From positions 1 to 6,695 of the forward strand of contig JAFQKO010000010.1 in assembly GCA_017396865.1 (NCBI GenBank): DNA of 6,695 nt, read 5' to 3'. This stretch comes from Clostridia bacterium. GTDB taxonomy: Bacteria > Bacillota_A > Clostridia > Oscillospirales > QAKW01. The position numbers and the translations under genes are program-made. Shown here in pieces: positions 5,070 to 6,695 of this stretch; the stretch's first letter is position 1, and every line of letters begins with the position of its first letter. Below the pieces are notes generated by a model. It saw only the letters and a list, made by a program, of their open reading frames with translations. It searched no databases and was not told the DNA's origin.

Positions 5070-6359
5070 ATGAACCAATTTCAATGCGGCGTTGCCCGCG
5101 CTGTCATCACCCCCGCGGTCGGCGGTCAGCTATACGGCTACCGTCCCGACATTTTTTCCGAATCGGTAGCGGATGATCTGACGGTTACTGCATTCTACCT
5201 TGAGCAAGGCAATCGGAAAGCGTTGCTTTTGAGCGCAACGGTCTGCCTGATTCAAACCGCCCTTTCCCGAGAGATCCTCGCGCAGATTGAGCAACGGTTC
5301 GGGATTCCGAAAACGAGCTGCATCTTAAGCGCCACCCACACCCATTCCGGCCCCAACACCGCAGGCCAGGTCGGCTGGGGCGACATCGACCGCACCTATT
5401 GCAACGAGATCTTCCTCCCCGCCATCCTGAAGGCGACCGAGCAGGCGATCAAAAGCGCCGTTCCCGCCCGCATGGGGGTTGCCCGCGGAGAAAGCCTTGT
5501 TGGCATCAACCGCCGCGAGCTCAACGAAAACAACGAGCTCAAGCTCGGGCAAAATCCCTGGGGCAGCTTTAATCCCGAGATGACGATCCTTGCCTTTGCC
5601 GATCATAGCGGGGCGCCGATCGCCAACCTGATCCACTACGGATGCCACGGCACGGCGGCAGGCCGCAACCATGAGATCACCCGTGATTGGAGCGGTGCCA
5701 TGATCGACGCGCTGGAGCAACACAGCGGCGGCATCACCGCCTTTTTCAACGGCCCCGAGGGAGACGTTGGACCGCGGCTCTCCAACGGCAAGACCGTTGG
5801 CGACTTAAGCTACGTTCACGAGCTGGGAGCAATCGCGGCGGCCGACGGCCTGCGCATCTTTGATCAAATTGAGAGCTATGCCGACGTAACCCTTTCCACC
5901 TCCCATAAAGCCCTTTCCATCCCGCTCCGAAAGCGGCTCGGCCGCGAAGAGGCCGCCGCCCTGCTGGAGCAATACAAAAGCGAGACGGTCAACCGCAAGG
6001 GCATGATGCGGGATCATTTTGAAGCGGTGGTGCGCTCCTATGAGGAGGACTTTAGCGATCAGCCCGCCGCCGCGATGGAGCAGACCCTCATCGCCCTCAA
6101 CGAGATCGTTTTCGCCTCCTTCCCCTATGAGCTCTTTTCCGAGATCGGCCTGCGGATCGACCGCGCCGCCGAGCAAAAGGTGCTCTCCCTCTCCAATGCC
6201 AACGGAAGCGAGGGCTATTTCATCACCAAGGATGCCGTCTGCCGCGGCGGATACGAGGTGGAGATGTTCCTCTACGGGCACCTCCAGCCCTTCGACGAGG
6301 ATGCCGACTTTTATCTGATGCAGGAAACGGTCAACCACATTCAATCATTAAAGGAGTAA
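5070..6359 (+). CDS. Cytoplasmic neutral/alkaline ceramidase-like zinc amidohydrolase (N-terminal domain only)
   Basis: A 429-residue enzyme of the neutral/alkaline ceramidase fold, which in characterised members cleaves an N-acyl amide with zinc. It opens CGVARAVITPAVGGQLYGY (6-24), the family start. SATHTHSGP (87-95) has the HTH zinc motif (His90, His92), IHYGCHGTAAG (188-198) the second zinc His193, and FFNGPEGDVGPR (225-236) the catalytic-loop motif. FPYELFSEIG (351-360) with Glu354 and GYFIT (382-386) with Tyr383 match the places where ceramidases supply their Glu and Tyr zinc ligands. There is no signal peptide and no C-terminal immunoglobulin-like domain; secreted ceramidases are about 650-700 residues. 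With a sugar aminotransferase downstream, a soluble N-acyl amino-sugar or aminocyclitol substrate is more likely than ceramide, but this is inference. The first gene of the rightward operon, six bases before the next. Confidence 0.85.
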   Translation: MNQFQCGVARAVITPAVGGQLYGYRPDIFSESVADDLTVTAFYLEQGNRKALLLSATVCLIQTALSREILAQIEQRFGIPKTSCILSATHTHSGPNTAGQVGWGDIDRTYCNEIFLPAILKATEQAIKSAVPARMGVARGESLVGINRRELNENNELKLGQNPWGSFNPEMTILAFADHSGAPIANLIHYGCHGTAAGRNHEITRDWSGAMIDALEQHSGGITAFFNGPEGDVGPRLSNGKTVGDLSYVHELGAIAAADGLRIFDQIESYADVTLSTSHKALSIPLRKRLGREEAAALLEQYKSETVNRKGMMRDHFEAVVRSYEEDFSDQPAAAMEQTLIALNEIVFASFPYELFSEIGLRIDRAAEQKVLSLSNANGSEGYFITKDAVCRGGYEVEMFLYGHLQPFDEDADFYLMQETVNHIQSLKE

Positions 6360-6365
6360 TTTAAA

Positions 6366-6695
6366 ATGTATAGAATCGGTCAAGAAGAACTGGATGAGCT
6401 GAAAAAGGTCATCGAAGCAAGAGATTTATTCAAGGTCAATAAAGGACTGCGGACATCGGAGCAGGTGGAGCATAAGCTGAAGGCGCTTTTCCACACCGAA
6501 TACCCCATCTTTATGACCAGCGGTCATGCCGCCCTCACCTCGGCGCTGATCGGGATGGGCATCGGGCCGGGGGATGAGGTCATCGTTCCCGCCTATACCT
6601 ACATCGCAACGGCGATGGCGGTGGTGGCGGCGGGCGCCATCCCCATCATTGCCGAGGTGGACGACACCCTCACCCTTTGCCCCGTTGATACCGAG
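6366..6695 (+). CDS. DegT/DnrJ/EryC1/StrS family PLP aminotransferase, N-terminal part
   Basis: The first 110 codons of a PLP-dependent sugar/cyclitol aminotransferase, cut off by the right edge; full members are about 370-430 residues, so the lysine that binds PLP is not in view. Visible family marks are the N-terminal lid KVNKGLRTSEQVEHKLKALF (23-42), the cofactor-phosphate loop MTSGHAAL (50-57), GIGPGDEVIVPAYTYIATAMAV (65-86) with the aromatic residue that stacks on PLP, and the strand GAIPIIAEVDDTLTL (90-104). His54 stands where SGTxAL usually has Thr. The ATG at 6366 is served by AGGAG (6352-6356), which overlaps the end of the preceding gene, so the two are cotranscribed. Such enzymes transaminate keto-sugars or inososes, usually with glutamate or glutamine; direction and substrate are unknown here. 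Confidence 0.92.
   Translation, partial: MYRIGQEELDELKKVIEARDLFKVNKGLRTSEQVEHKLKALFHTEYPIFMTSGHAALTSALIGMGIGPGDEVIVPAYTYIATAMAVVAAGAIPIIAEVDDTLTLCPVDTE

Noticed and set aside
5805..6344. 179-codon minus-strand open frame opposite the amidohydrolase
   Set aside because: Antisense shadow with no family motif, while the plus frame carries all ceramidase-fold motifs.

Overview
The window looks like part of a chromosome from a Gram-positive, low-oxygen Firmicute, most likely a GC-rich member of the Clostridia (Oscillospiraceae/Ruminococcaceae type). This rests on strong AGGAGG-like ribosome binding sites, TTG and GTG starts, AT-rich control regions between GC-rich genes, and a dense catabolic layout of AraC regulators with Gfo/Idh/MocA dehydrogenases. 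The assignment is inference; no marker gene is present. No RNA gene, CRISPR array, insertion sequence, phage gene or transporter was seen.

Layout: six complete or partial enzyme/regulator genes are arranged as two regulator-enzyme divergons whose regulators converge. Bases 1-2964 (minus strand) hold an operon of three different Gfo/Idh/MocA oxidoreductases, joined by two 4-base start/stop overlaps; the last gene runs off the left edge. Bases 2965-3081 are a compact divergent control region in which the promoters for the operon and for the first AraC-type regulator (3082-4011, plus) occupy almost the same DNA, over a 13-base palindrome. Bases 3998-4110 are a convergent terminator zone, dominated by a hairpin with 21 perfect base pairs that includes the regulator's stop codon. 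A second AraC-type regulator (4105-4926, minus) follows. Bases 4927-5069 are a second divergent control region with two neighbouring palindromes. Then comes a plus-strand operon: a ceramidase-fold zinc amidohydrolase without a signal peptide (5070-6359) and, six bases later, a DegT/DnrJ/EryC1/StrS aminotransferase cut off by the right edge (6366-6695).

How it may work (inference): an amidase, a PLP sugar aminotransferase and three NAD(P)-dependent polyol/sugar dehydrogenases could together convert an N-acylated amino sugar, aminocyclitol or similar compound: amide to amine, amine to ketone, ketone to alcohol, or the reverse. Each half appears to have its own cupin-type AraC sensor. The substrate cannot be read from the sequence, and neither uptake nor downstream kinase/isomerase genes are in view. 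The most unusual points are the small cytoplasmic ceramidase-like enzyme in a sugar-type operon, the three dehydrogenases with different active-site signatures, and the interlocked promoters.
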